Assembly (NCBI GenBank): GCA_005888425.1
Contig: VAZF01000126.1
Span: 1 to 6,932 of the forward strand
From: Alphaproteobacteria bacterium
Lineage (GTDB): Bacteria; Pseudomonadota; Alphaproteobacteria; ATCC43930; CGMCC-115725
Direction: 5' to 3'
DNA: 6,932 nt
The position numbers and the translations under genes were made by a program. The notes under the pieces were generated by a model, which saw only the letters and a list, made by a program, of their open reading frames with translations, was not told where the DNA came from and searched no databases. Of the stretch, positions 1-6,489 are shown piece after piece; the stretch's first letter is position 1, and every line of letters starts with the position of its first letter.

Positions 1-74
1 TCGACGGTTCGCCGCGCTGTGGACGGCGTCTGCGCCGCGGCTTCGGAAAGGTTCTTGGCGGGCTCGGAATTCAT
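1..74 (-). CDS. ptsH: HPr phosphocarrier protein, N-terminal 24 codons only (window edge)
   Basis: The start codon ATG (74-72) overlaps the TGA of the upstream EIIA gene as ATGA, so the two are probably translationally coupled; I see no separate Shine-Dalgarno sequence. The visible protein begins MNSEPAKNLSEAAAQTPSTA and continues RRTV, which resembles the first beta strand of HPr (typically R-R-T-[VL] before the RGLHAR active-site histidine motif in this group). The conserved histidine and serine phosphorylation sites lie outside the window, so the assignment rests on position directly after EIIA plus this short match. HPr would carry phosphate from enzyme I to EIIA and be a target of the HprK encoded in the same operon. 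The stretch of about 20 residues before the first strand is longer than in typical HPr proteins, and no other in-frame start codon is present in the visible part. Confidence 0.72.
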   Translation of the reverse strand, partial: MNSEPAKNLSEAAAQTPSTARRTV

Positions 75-478
75 CGGCGCGCGTCGGCGAGCAGCTGCGA
101 GGCGACATTGATGTATTTACGGCCCGCCTCCTGGGCCCCGAGCACGGCGCGATCGAGCTTTTCGTTCTGGCGCAGGCTCGCCAGCTTGATCAGCATCGGC
201 AGGTTGACGCCGGCGATGACCTCCACCTTGCCCCGATCCATGACCGAGATCGCCAGGTTGGAGGGGGTGCCGCCAAACATGTCGGTCAGCAATACCGTGC
301 CGTCGCCGCTGTCGACCTCGCCGACGCGCTGAAGAATTTCCTGACGGCGCTGTTCCATATCGTCATCGGGGCCGATGCAGACCGCGGCGATTTGGCTTTG
401 GGGCCCGACCACGTGCTCGAGGGCTGCGACAAATTCCGTTGCCAGCCGCCCATGAGTGACCAACACCATACCGATCAT
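71..478 (-). CDS. manX: PTS mannose-family EIIA domain protein (regulatory EIIA)
   Basis: A 135-residue single-domain protein, the usual length of a stand-alone EIIA of the mannose/fructose/sorbose family. The N-terminus reads MIGMVLVTHG, with H9 the predicted phosphorylation site. Further family marks are LLTDMFGGTPSN at 63-74 (D66 is the conserved aspartate near the active histidine) and GVNLPML at 90-96. It would accept phosphate from HPr in the cytoplasm. No EIIB, EIIC or EIID gene is present, so as in other alphaproteobacteria with an incomplete PTS the role is probably regulatory rather than sugar uptake. It sits downstream of hprK after an unusually long spacer and overlaps ptsH by 4 bases. 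The ATG start is supported by AAAGGGA five bases upstream. The gene is also called ptsM in some alphaproteobacteria. Confidence 0.93.
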   Translation of the reverse strand: MIGMVLVTHGRLATEFVAALEHVVGPQSQIAAVCIGPDDDMEQRRQEILQRVGEVDSGDGTVLLTDMFGGTPSNLAISVMDRGKVEVIAGVNLPMLIKLASLRQNEKLDRAVLGAQEAGRKYINVASQLLADARR

Positions 479-483
479 CGAAA

Positions 484-490
484 TCCCTTT
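484..490 (-). promoter_or_regulatory. Ribosome binding site of the EIIA gene
   Basis: On the minus strand AAAGGGA lies five bases before the ATG at 478. It confirms the start and shows that EIIA has its own initiation site rather than depending on coupling to an upstream gene. Confidence 0.6.
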
Positions 491-606
491 GCCCGGCCTC
501 GGCCGCTGCCGTTCGCCGATACCTCAGCCCGTCCCGATGACCGCCGCGCCGGCGCATGCGCACGCCGCGCGGCGGATTCGCCCGGGGCTGCCGGGGAAAC
601 CGCAGA

Positions 607-765
607 TCAAGCTCGCAAACATGAAATCGATGCGTCTACGCAGGGCAGAGGCCGCTCGCTGCTCATGCCGGGCGCCTGGGGGGCGGCTCCGGCGGGAGCG
701 TGGGAATATTGCGGGGGCTGGATATAGCCCTGTCCGAGCCGTTCGTCACCAAGCTTGATGAACAT
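607..765 (-). CDS. Candidate small protein, 52 residues, unknown function
   Basis: A short ORF in operon orientation between hprK and EIIA. ATG at 765-763 follows GAGGG at a 5-base distance; the same frame also has an upstream TTG (783-781) preceded by GAGGAGA, which would add six residues. The product starts MFIKLGDERLGQGYIQPPQY and continues as a Pro/Ala/Gly-rich stretch with SHAPAGAAPQAPG at residues 21-33. There is no membrane segment or recognisable motif. About two thirds of its third codon positions are G or C; the first ~38 codons look more native (about three quarters) than the last 14, so the tail may be fortuitous. I recognise no family. It may be a real small operon gene, a decayed fragment, or chance. 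Confidence 0.35.
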   Translation of the reverse strand: MFIKLGDERLGQGYIQPPQYSHAPAGAAPQAPGMSSERPLPCVDASISCLRA

Positions 766-829
766 AGCTGCCCTCGCTGGCAAGGACCGCCTCTCCTCAA
801 AGAACTTTATTGAGTCTTAATCAAAACCG

Positions 830-1291
830 CTAATCGGTGAGCGTCGGCAGGCCAGGGCCGGCCACCGCGCGGACCGCCAGCGCCACCTTTGCCGCTGCGG
901 AGGCCTCGAACGGAGCCACGGCAATCCGCGGCAGGTCGAGGCCGAGCAGCCGCTCTTTGGCCTGCTCCGGCAGCCGCTCGATGGTTTCCGCGGGCATCAG
1001 ATCGGTGATCAGCGCCAGCGGCGCCTCGGCCAGGGCCTCGACCCGCATGATGCCGAGGCCACGCACTTCGATAAGCCCGACGATCGTCGGCGGCGACCGC
1101 ACGATGATGAGCGCGCCCCGGCGCTGTAGCTCGCTCTGGTCGTCCGCGACGAGCCGGCCCCCGGCGTCAATCAGTCGCAGGCCCAGATCGGATTTGCCCG
1201 AACCGGAGGGACCACGGAGCAATACCGCCCGCGGCCCGACCGCCGTCTCGATGGCGACAGTCGTCGCGTGGATCACCAGGGTCTCACTCAC
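830..1291 (-). CDS. hprK: HPr kinase/phosphorylase, short alphaproteobacterial form
   Basis: 153 residues, matching the short single-domain HprK of alphaproteobacteria, which lacks the N-terminal domain of the roughly 310-residue Gram-positive enzymes. The catalytic features are present: the IHATTVAI entry strand near 7-14, P-loop GPSGSGKS at 27-34, LVADD at 48-52 with the acidic pair, and the signature GLIEVRGLGI at 72-81. The family uses ATP to phosphorylate a serine of HPr and can reverse the reaction, acting in the cytoplasm and linking PTS state to metabolite levels. The start is GTG (1291-1289), overlapping the chvG stop as GTGA, which implies co-translation with the sensor kinase. Its target HPr is encoded two genes downstream. 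The C-terminal part after residue 125 is Ala-rich and less diagnostic. Confidence 0.94.
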   Translation of the reverse strand: MSETLVIHATTVAIETAVGPRAVLLRGPSGSGKSDLGLRLIDAGGRLVADDQSELQRRGALIIVRSPPTIVGLIEVRGLGIMRVEALAEAPLALITDLMPAETIERLPEQAKERLLGLDLPRIAVAPFEASAAAKVALAVRAVAGPGLPTLTD

Positions 1292-3063
1292 GGCGCCGCC
1301 GGCAAGCGGATCAGAAACCGGGCGCCGATCACCGTCCCGTCCGCGTCCAGGCGGTTCTCGGCCCAGATGCGGCCGCGATGCGCCTCGATGATCTGCTTCG
1401 AGATCGACAGGCCTCGCCCCGAATGGGTGCCGAATTTCTCGCCGGCCGGGCGCTCGCTATAGAAGCGATCGAAGATCGCGGTCAGCTTATCCTCGGGGAT
1501 GCCCGGGCCCTCATCCTCGACGCTGACCAGGACAGCGCGCCCATCGAGCCGCGCGCTAATGCGGATCTCGCCATGCGGCGGGCTGAACGAGACGGCATTG
1601 GCGATGACGTTGACGAACACCTGAGATAGCCGGCTTTCAATGCCCGGCACGATCAGCTCGCGCCCGCGCTCGGCAATGTCGAGGACGAGGCGCGGCGCGC
1701 CCTCCGCCCGGGTCGTCTCGTGCATCTCGACAAGCGCCTGCAGCATCGCGGCGATATGCGTGGGCGACACCTCCTGCCGGCTCAATTCGGCGTCGAGCCG
1801 CGAGGCGTCGGAAATATCGCTGATCAATCGGTCGAGCCGCTCGACATCGTCCTGGATGATCGCCATGAGGCGCCGGCGCTTCACCGGATCCTCGATGCGC
1901 CCAACGGTTTCGACCGCGCTGCGCAACGAAGAGAGCGGGTTCTTGATCTCATGCGCGACATCGGCGGCAAAACTTTCGATCGCACTCATGCGCTGCCACA
2001 GCGCATCGGTCATGTCGCGCAGCGAGCGCGACAATTCGCCGATCTCGTCGCCCCGCCCCATCAGATCGGGGATCTCGACCCGCGCGCCGCGGCCGCGGGC
2101 GCGCTCGGCGGCGTCTGCTAGACGACGGAGCGGCCGCGCGATCGTGCTGGCGAGGTAGAGCGACAACAGGATCGTCACCAGCAGCGTGACGCCAAAGATC
2201 CGCAACAGCTCCAAGCGGACCGTGCGCAGCTCTTCCTCGATCTCGCCATTGCTGCTCGACAGCATGACTGCGCCCAGCACCACCTTGTAGCGCTGCACCG
2301 GCACCGCGACGCTGATCGCCAACCCGCCGGTCTGCGGGTCGCTGCGCACTGCCGAGCCGCTCTCGCCGCGCAAGGCCCGCATCGCCTCGCCATAATCCGC
2401 GGCATTGCCGGCATCGCTTTCCCGGTAGGGCGGATGCTTGTGCCGGCTCGGCAGCAGCTCGACGATCCAGTCATAGATTTGGTCGGTGACGCGCCCGAGC
2501 AGGCTCTTGCGCTCGGGTGGCGGCAATTCCATGACTTGCACGGCATCCCCCGGACCGCGCAATAGACGGCTGTCGGCGATCTGCTTGCCCTGAATGTCGA
2601 ACAGGCGTGTCCGGGGGCGGGTCGGCTCGACGAGGCGGCGCATCATCTGGCGCGCCAGATCGGGCAGCAGGATCTCGCCCTCGTCGCCGGAATCGAGCAC
2701 CGCCCCCTCGCTGAGCGCCGCGGCAAAGATCTCGCCCTGGGTACGCAGCGATTCGATCTGCTGTCCAATGAGGCTCGACTCGAATTTGCCGAGATACAGA
2801 AAACCGACCGCCAGCAAGGCTAAAGGCAGCACATTGACGGCGACGATCCGCCGCGTCAGCGGCGAGACCGCCCGCCAGCGGAACCGCGGCAGCCAACGCA
2901 ATCCGTTGCGGGGCTCGACCCGGGTTTGCTGCGAGGCTTGGCTCTGAGGCTGGGCAATGGCCGGCGCCTCGGCCGGCATCGGCCGGCTGACCGGAGCAGG
3001 GTCGGACGCGCGCTCGGGCCCCGGTTTCGTATCAGCGGTCGCGGTATCGATAACCGACGCCAT
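1288..3063 (-). CDS. chvG: ChvG-type membrane sensor histidine kinase
   Basis: With the ATG at 3063 the protein has 591 residues, the usual size for ChvG/BvrS/ExoS. Order: a Pro/Ala-rich cytoplasmic N-terminus (1-70); first membrane helix about 72-92, preceded by LTRRIVAVN; periplasmic sensor domain about 93-288; second helix about 289-309; HAMP about 306-358; dimerisation domain with AHEIKNP and phospho-acceptor H371; and an ATPase domain with N box around N489 (NVIANAV), VEDEGPGIP at 515-523, FDRFY, and GRGLSI at 549-554. All catalytic motifs are intact. It should sense envelope or acid stress and phosphorylate ChvI. The frame stays open to 3171, but that would overlap chvI by 140 bases and give an unlikely Ser/Arg-rich tail; the ATG at 3063 overlaps chvI by 32 bases. 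Another ATG at 2979 cannot be excluded. Its stop overlaps the hprK start. Confidence 0.93.
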   Translation of the reverse strand: MASVIDTATADTKPGPERASDPAPVSRPMPAEAPAIAQPQSQASQQTRVEPRNGLRWLPRFRWRAVSPLTRRIVAVNVLPLALLAVGFLYLGKFESSLIGQQIESLRTQGEIFAAALSEGAVLDSGDEGEILLPDLARQMMRRLVEPTRPRTRLFDIQGKQIADSRLLRGPGDAVQVMELPPPERKSLLGRVTDQIYDWIVELLPSRHKHPPYRESDAGNAADYGEAMRALRGESGSAVRSDPQTGGLAISVAVPVQRYKVVLGAVMLSSSNGEIEEELRTVRLELLRIFGVTLLVTILLSLYLASTIARPLRRLADAAERARGRGARVEIPDLMGRGDEIGELSRSLRDMTDALWQRMSAIESFAADVAHEIKNPLSSLRSAVETVGRIEDPVKRRRLMAIIQDDVERLDRLISDISDASRLDAELSRQEVSPTHIAAMLQALVEMHETTRAEGAPRLVLDIAERGRELIVPGIESRLSQVFVNVIANAVSFSPPHGEIRISARLDGRAVLVSVEDEGPGIPEDKLTAIFDRFYSERPAGEKFGTHSGRGLSISKQIIEAHRGRIWAENRLDADGTVIGARFLIRLPAAP

Positions 3064-3730
3064 AGAGAGTTTCGATCTGGCCGAATTCGGTATCGACCGC
3101 CTTGAACTTCTTGCGCAGGCGCTTGATGTGGCTGTCGATCGTGCGGTCATCGACGTAGATATGCTCGCCATAGGCCGCGTCCATCAGCTGATCGCGATTT
3201 TTGACGTGCCCCGGACGCTGCGCCAGCGATTTGAGGATCAGGAACTCGGTCACCGTCAGCTCGACGGGCTCGCCGTTCCAGGTACATTGATGGCGCGCCG
3301 GGTCGAGCGTCATCGGACCGCGTACGATGACCGGCTCGCCCTGGCCTTCCTCGCGATCGCGCGCCAATTCGCCGCGCCGGAGTAAGGCGCGGATGCGCTC
3401 GATCAGAAGCCGCTGCGAGAACGGCTTGCGGATATAATCGTCGGCCCCCATGCGCAGGCCGAGCAATTCGTCGACTTCGTCATCTTTGGAGGTCAGGAAA
3501 ATGACCGGGATATGGCTGTGCCGCCGCAGCTGGCCGAGAAGCTCCATGCCGTCCATCCGGGGCATCTTGATGTCGAGGACGGCGACATCGACCGGCTGCG
3601 CGGTCATGCCCTTCAACGCTTCGGCCCCGTCGCTGAAGCAGCGCACAGAGAAGCCCTCGGCCTCGAGCGCCATCGACACCGAGGTCAGGATGTTCCTGTC
3701 GTCATCGACAAGGGCAATCGTATTTGCCAC
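3032..3730 (-). CDS. chvI: ChvI-type response regulator, OmpR/PhoB family
   Basis: 232 residues from the GTG at 3730. The N-terminus (VANTIALVDDDRNILTSVSM, initiator read as Met) closely follows known ChvI proteins as I recall them. The receiver domain (about 1-115) has the DDD acidic cluster, phospho-acceptor D53 in LDIKMPRMDG, T80 in FLTSKDD and K102 in RKPFSQRLL. The winged-helix DNA-binding domain (about 133-230) contains LTVTEFLIL, YVDDRTIDSHIKRLRKKF and the closing YGVGYRYR. Phosphorylated by ChvG, it would regulate envelope, exopolysaccharide and metabolic genes. A longer form from a TTG at 3745 is possible, but it lacks a Shine-Dalgarno sequence, whereas the GTG has a GGGGG run eight or nine bases upstream and gives the family-like N-terminus. 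It is the first gene of the minus-strand operon. Confidence 0.95.
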   Translation of the reverse strand: MANTIALVDDDRNILTSVSMALEAEGFSVRCFSDGAEALKGMTAQPVDVAVLDIKMPRMDGMELLGQLRRHSHIPVIFLTSKDDEVDELLGLRMGADDYIRKPFSQRLLIERIRALLRRGELARDREEGQGEPVIVRGPMTLDPARHQCTWNGEPVELTVTEFLILKSLAQRPGHVKNRDQLMDAAYGEHIYVDDRTIDSHIKRLRKKFKAVDTEFGQIETLYGVGYRYRDR

Positions 3731-3973
3731 GGATGCATCCCCCAAGATCCGCTGCGGCGCGCAATTGCCGCCGATCCGGCCGGTTTGATACAGAAATATG
3801 GCGGCGCGGCGGCAAATACAAAAGGGGCCGCGGGAGCTATTCGTGGGCGCGGGCCTGCGCTATTTCTGCGCAGTTCGGGCGCGATTTGGCAGGCGAATCA
3901 TCGTCCGGGGTGTTGATGACGAGCTATTTCTTGCGGGTCAGGCGAAATTGCGGCGCCGTGGGGCCATTTGGCC
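3731..3973. promoter_or_regulatory. Divergent intergenic region between chvI and the HugZ-family gene
   Basis: These 243 bases separate two divergently transcribed genes and should hold promoters for both. About 3783-3825 is relatively AT-rich. A perfect 6-bp inverted repeat (CTGCGC, 7-base gap, GCGCAG) lies at 3855-3873. The element GCTATT occurs three times, at 3836, 3859 and 3923, extended to GCTATTTCT in the last two. I could not find a convincing plus-strand -35/-10 pair for the HugZ-family gene, nor identify a ChvI binding site. Confidence 0.45.
3793..3821 (-). promoter_or_regulatory. Weak candidate promoter of the chvI operon
   Basis: On the minus strand TTGTAT (3821-3816) and TATTTC (3798-3793) are separated by 17 bases and lie in the most AT-rich part of the intergenic region, about 60 bases before the chvI start. 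Each hexamer matches only three of six sigma-70 consensus positions, so this is a suggestion based on spacing and location. Confidence 0.2.
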
Positions 3974-4714
3974 ATGGCTGAGCCCGGAATTGCCGTCCAA
4001 CTCGGGGCAGCGGCGCGGCGGATGGTCCGCAGCCGCGGCCATGCGGCGCTGGGCACGAGCCTTGCCGGCCGGCCCTATGTCTCGCTCGTGGCTACCGCCT
4101 GCGAGATGGATGCGAGCCCGCTTTTGCTGCTGTCCGATCTCGCCCAGCACACGAAAAACCTGGCCGCCGGCCCTTCTGTTTCGCTGCTGTTCGAGGATGT
4201 CGCCGGGCATCCCGACCCGCTGGCGGGCCCGCGGCTGACGCTTTTGGGCCGCGCCGAACGCCGCGACGACCCGCGCGCCCTGGCGCGCTTCACCGCGCGC
4301 CACCCCTCGGCCGCGTCCTATGCCGGTTTTGCCGATTTCCACCTGTATCGGGTCGAAATCGAGCGTGGCCATCTCGTCGCCGGCTTTGGCCGTATCAACT
4401 GGGTCGAGGCGGCGGAATTGCGCTTTTCGGCCGATGCCCGGCCGCTCGCCGATGCGGAGCCCGAGATCCTCGAACATATGAACCGCGACCATGCCGAGGC
4501 GATCGAGCTGTATGCGAACCGCCTCATCGGCCGGCAGGGCGCGGGGTGGCGCATGACCGGGATCGACCCCGAGGGCATCGATCTGCGACGCTCGATGGAA
4601 GCCGGCGGCGAGACGGCGCGGCTCGACTTCGAGGCGCCGGTGCTGACCCCGGCCGCCGCCCGCCTCGCCCTGGCGGGTTTGGCGCAGCAGGCGCGGGTAA
4701 TCCCGGGCATCTGA
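3974..4714 (+). CDS. HugZ-family protein: split-barrel FMN/heme-type domain plus DUF2470
   Basis: 246 residues from the ATG at 3974. Residues about 8-145 resemble the pyridoxamine-5'-phosphate-oxidase-like split barrel (RGHAALGTSL at 21-30, RPYVSLVATA at 33-42, LSDLAQHTKNL at 53-63, FEDV, then the GFADFHLYRVEIERGHLVAGFGRI region at about 118-141, shown here only in outline). Residues about 160-240 are a DUF2470 domain, marked by EILEHMNRDHAEAIELYA at 164-181. Proteins of this layout include HugZ/HutZ, some of which bind or degrade heme; others bind flavin or are uncharacterised, so the substrate is not settled here. The protein is cytoplasmic, with no signal peptide. TTG at 3968 is in frame two codons earlier; neither start has a strong Shine-Dalgarno sequence. 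It is the first plus-strand gene, 141 bases before pckA. Confidence 0.85.
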   Translation: MAEPGIAVQLGAAARRMVRSRGHAALGTSLAGRPYVSLVATACEMDASPLLLLSDLAQHTKNLAAGPSVSLLFEDVAGHPDPLAGPRLTLLGRAERRDDPRALARFTARHPSAASYAGFADFHLYRVEIERGHLVAGFGRINWVEAAELRFSADARPLADAEPEILEHMNRDHAEAIELYANRLIGRQGAGWRMTGIDPEGIDLRRSMEAGGETARLDFEAPVLTPAAARLALAGLAQQARVIPGI

Positions 4715-4746
4715 GGCCGCGTCCCACCGCTACCGGCGGTTTCGCC

Positions 4747-4795
4747 GCAAGCCGTGCGGCTTGCCCGGCATAGGTGGGGGGATTATTTTGCCGGG
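4747..4795 (+). other. Two adjoining inverted repeats between the HugZ-family gene and pckA
   Basis: The first hairpin has a perfect 7-bp stem, GCAAGCC (4747-4753) with GGCTTGC (4758-4764) and a 4-base loop. The second pairs CCCGGCA (4764-4770) with TGCCGGG (4789-4795) across 18 bases and shares base 4764 with the first, so the two could coexist or compete. The run ATTATTTT lies in the second loop and arm, so the first hairpin might be a weak terminator for the upstream gene. The second hairpin encloses most of the candidate pckA promoter. Confidence 0.4.
4761..4789 (+). promoter_or_regulatory. Candidate sigma-70 type promoter of pckA
   Basis: TTGCCC (4761-4766) and TATTTT (4784-4789) are separated by exactly 17 bases, and each matches four of six consensus positions. 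Transcription would start near 4796, giving a leader of about 60 bases before the pckA start at 4856. It is the best promoter-like match in the window. It overlaps the 7-bp inverted repeat CCCGGCA/TGCCGGG, which could act as an operator. Confidence 0.4.
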
Positions 4796-4843
4796 AAAGA
4801 GGGATAGCGGCGGCTGGACGGCGGATTGCCGGCTCGGCCCGCG

Positions 4844-4850
4844 AAGGAGG
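4844..4850 (+). promoter_or_regulatory. Ribosome binding site that fixes the pckA start
   Basis: AAGGAGG is a near-perfect Shine-Dalgarno sequence five bases before TTG at 4856. The upstream in-frame TTG at 4826 has none, so this site decides the start in favour of 4856. Confidence 0.82.
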
Positions 4851-4855
4851 GAAGC

Positions 4856-6478
4856 TTGGATAAGGCGGACAATCGGGTGACCGCGCGCCTGCCGCGCTTC
4901 GACCTCAATGAGCAGGGGATGCACCATCTCGGGCCGGCGCATTGGAACCTGACCGCGCCCTATCTCTACGAATACGCGATTTCGCGCCGGGAGGGTGAGC
5001 TCGGGCTGGGCGGCGCCTTTGTCGCCAATACCGGCCGGCATACCGGGCGCTCGCCGCGCGACAAATACATCGTCAATGAGCCCGGGACCAAAGACACGGT
5101 CTGGTGGGGCCCGATCAACCAGCCGATCGACCCCGCTCGCTTCGACAGCCTGCAGCAGCGGATGCTCGCCTATCTGCAGGGCCGCGAATTGTTCGTGCAG
5201 GACCTCTATGCCGGCGCGGACCCGGAATACCGGCTGCCTGTCCGCGTGATCAGCCCCAGCGCCTGGCACAGCCTGTTTGCGCGCAACATGTTCATCCGCC
5301 CGCCCGAGGGGGAGCTGGCCGATTTCCGGCCGGCCTTCACGATCCTCCACGCCCCCGATTTCAAGGCGATCCCGGAACTCGACGGCATCCGCTCGGAGAC
5401 CTTTATCCTGGTCAACTTCGCGGCCGGTTTTGTCTTGATCGGCGGCACCCGCTATGCCGGCGAGATCAAGAAATCGGTATTCGGCTATCTCAATTTCGTG
5501 CTGCCGACCCGCGACGTGCTGCCGATGCATTGTTCGGCCAATGTCGGCGCGAAGGGCGATTGCGCGATCTTCTTCGGCCTGTCCGGCACCGGCAAGACAA
5601 CCCTGTCGGCGGACGCCTCGCGCACCTTGATCGGCGATGACGAGCATGGCTGGAGCCCCCGCGGCATCTTCAATTTCGAGGGTGGCTGCTACGCCAAGGT
5701 GATCAATCTCTCGCCGACCGCGGAGCCCGAGATTTATGGGACGATCACCCGTTTTGGCACGGTGTTGGAAAATGTCGTGCTCGATCCGGTGAGCCGGATG
5801 CCTGATGTCGACGATGGGAGCCTGACCGAGAACACCCGCGCCTGCTACCCGCTGGATTTCATCCCCAACGCGGATCAGCACGGGCTCGCGCCGCACCCGA
5901 AGAATGTCGTCATGCTGACCTGCGACGCGTTCGGCGTCATGCCGCCGATCGCCAAGCTCAGCTCCGAACAGGCGATGTACCACTTCCTGTCGGGGTATAC
6001 GGCACAGGTGGCCGGCACCGAAGTTGGGCTCGGCAAGGAGCCGAAGGCGGTATTCTCGACCTGCTTCGGCGCACCCTTTATGCCGCGCCACCCGTCGGAA
6101 TACGCCAAGATGCTGGGCGAGCGGATCGCCCGCTTCAACGCCGATTGCTGGCTCGTCAACACCGGCTGGTCGGGCGGCGCGTACGGCGTCGGAAAGCGCA
6201 TGGCAATCGCCCACACTCGCGCGCTGCTCCGCGCCGCGCTCGACGGCAGCCTCGCCGGCGCGCCGATGCGGCAGGACCCGAATTTCGGCTTCTTGGTTCC
6301 GGAGAGCTGCGCCGATCTGCCGGCCAATGTGCTCGATCCGCGCGGCACCTGGTCCGACAAGCGCGCCTATGACGAGATCGCCCGCAATCTGCGCGGCCGC
6401 TTCGAGGACAATTTCACCGCCTTCGAGCCCTTTGTCGGCAGCGAAGTGAAGCGCGCCGCAATCCGCGCCGCCGCCTGA
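4856..6478 (+). CDS. pckA: Phosphoenolpyruvate carboxykinase (ATP)
   Basis: 540 residues, the normal length for bacterial ATP-dependent PEPCK. It catalyses oxaloacetate + ATP to PEP + CO2 + ADP in the cytoplasm, the entry step of gluconeogenesis. Visible active-site elements: GRSPRDK at 64-70 (R65, oxaloacetate contact), YAGEIKKS at 200-207 with metal-binding lysine, MHCSAN with H225, the kinase-1a P-loop GLSGTGKT at 241-248, LIGDDEHGW at 258-266 with the metal-binding aspartates, and ENTRACYP at 325-332. No motif is missing. The start is TTG at 4856, chosen from the strong Shine-Dalgarno. pckA next to and divergent from chvI-chvG is a known alphaproteobacterial arrangement; here one gene lies between them. 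Its product PEP is the PTS phosphate donor, giving a metabolic link to the hprK-manX-ptsH genes. A hairpin follows 11 bases after the stop. Confidence 0.98.
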   Translation: MDKADNRVTARLPRFDLNEQGMHHLGPAHWNLTAPYLYEYAISRREGELGLGGAFVANTGRHTGRSPRDKYIVNEPGTKDTVWWGPINQPIDPARFDSLQQRMLAYLQGRELFVQDLYAGADPEYRLPVRVISPSAWHSLFARNMFIRPPEGELADFRPAFTILHAPDFKAIPELDGIRSETFILVNFAAGFVLIGGTRYAGEIKKSVFGYLNFVLPTRDVLPMHCSANVGAKGDCAIFFGLSGTGKTTLSADASRTLIGDDEHGWSPRGIFNFEGGCYAKVINLSPTAEPEIYGTITRFGTVLENVVLDPVSRMPDVDDGSLTENTRACYPLDFIPNADQHGLAPHPKNVVMLTCDAFGVMPPIAKLSSEQAMYHFLSGYTAQVAGTEVGLGKEPKAVFSTCFGAPFMPRHPSEYAKMLGERIARFNADCWLVNTGWSGGAYGVGKRMAIAHTRALLRAALDGSLAGAPMRQDPNFGFLVPESCADLPANVLDPRGTWSDKRAYDEIARNLRGRFEDNFTAFEPFVGSEVKRAAIRAAA

Positions 6479-6489
6479 TCCGAAAAAGC

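Larger units (their letters stand above)
479..829. other. Spacer between hprK and EIIA without an established gene
   Basis: These 351 bases interrupt an otherwise tightly packed operon. I read the minus-strand frames for rapZ, which often occupies this place in alphaproteobacteria, and found neither its Walker A start nor the C-terminal GGxHRS region. Just after the hprK stop, about 798-829 is clearly AT-rich for this genome and could hold a promoter serving EIIA and ptsH, though no good -35/-10 pair is visible. On the minus strand it contains GAGGAGA at 798-792 and the 52-codon ORF described separately. I see no T-tailed hairpin, so hprK transcription may read through into EIIA. Confidence 0.5.

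Noticed and set aside
363..563. 66-codon minus-strand ORF overlapping the EIIA start, examined as a RapZ C-terminal remnant
   Set aside because: A GHRD string loosely recalls the RapZ end, but no GGxHRS region or other RapZ sequence is upstream, and most of the frame is a shadow of EIIA.
837..1391. 184-codon plus-strand ORF opposite hprK
   Set aside because: Antisense shadow of hprK and the chvG 3' end; Ser/Arg/Pro-rich composition typical of a wrong-frame GC-rich translation.
1640..2158. 172-codon plus-strand ORF opposite chvG
   Set aside because: Lies entirely within the catalytic region of chvG on the other strand; Ser/Arg-rich, no motif.
3064..3171. Longer chvG starting at 3171
   Set aside because: The extra 36 residues are Ser/Arg-rich wrong-frame translation of the chvI DNA-binding domain; the ATG at 3063 gives a normal ChvG length.
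3916..3981. 21-codon plus-strand ORF overlapping the HugZ-family start
   Set aside because: Considered as a leader peptide, but it lacks a Shine-Dalgarno sequence and its frame continues only seven codons or so beyond low-information sequence; overlap with the start region is likely chance.
4826..4855. pckA start at TTG 4826
   Set aside because: No ribosome site there, and the ten extra residues are read through the Shine-Dalgarno sequence that precedes TTG 4856.
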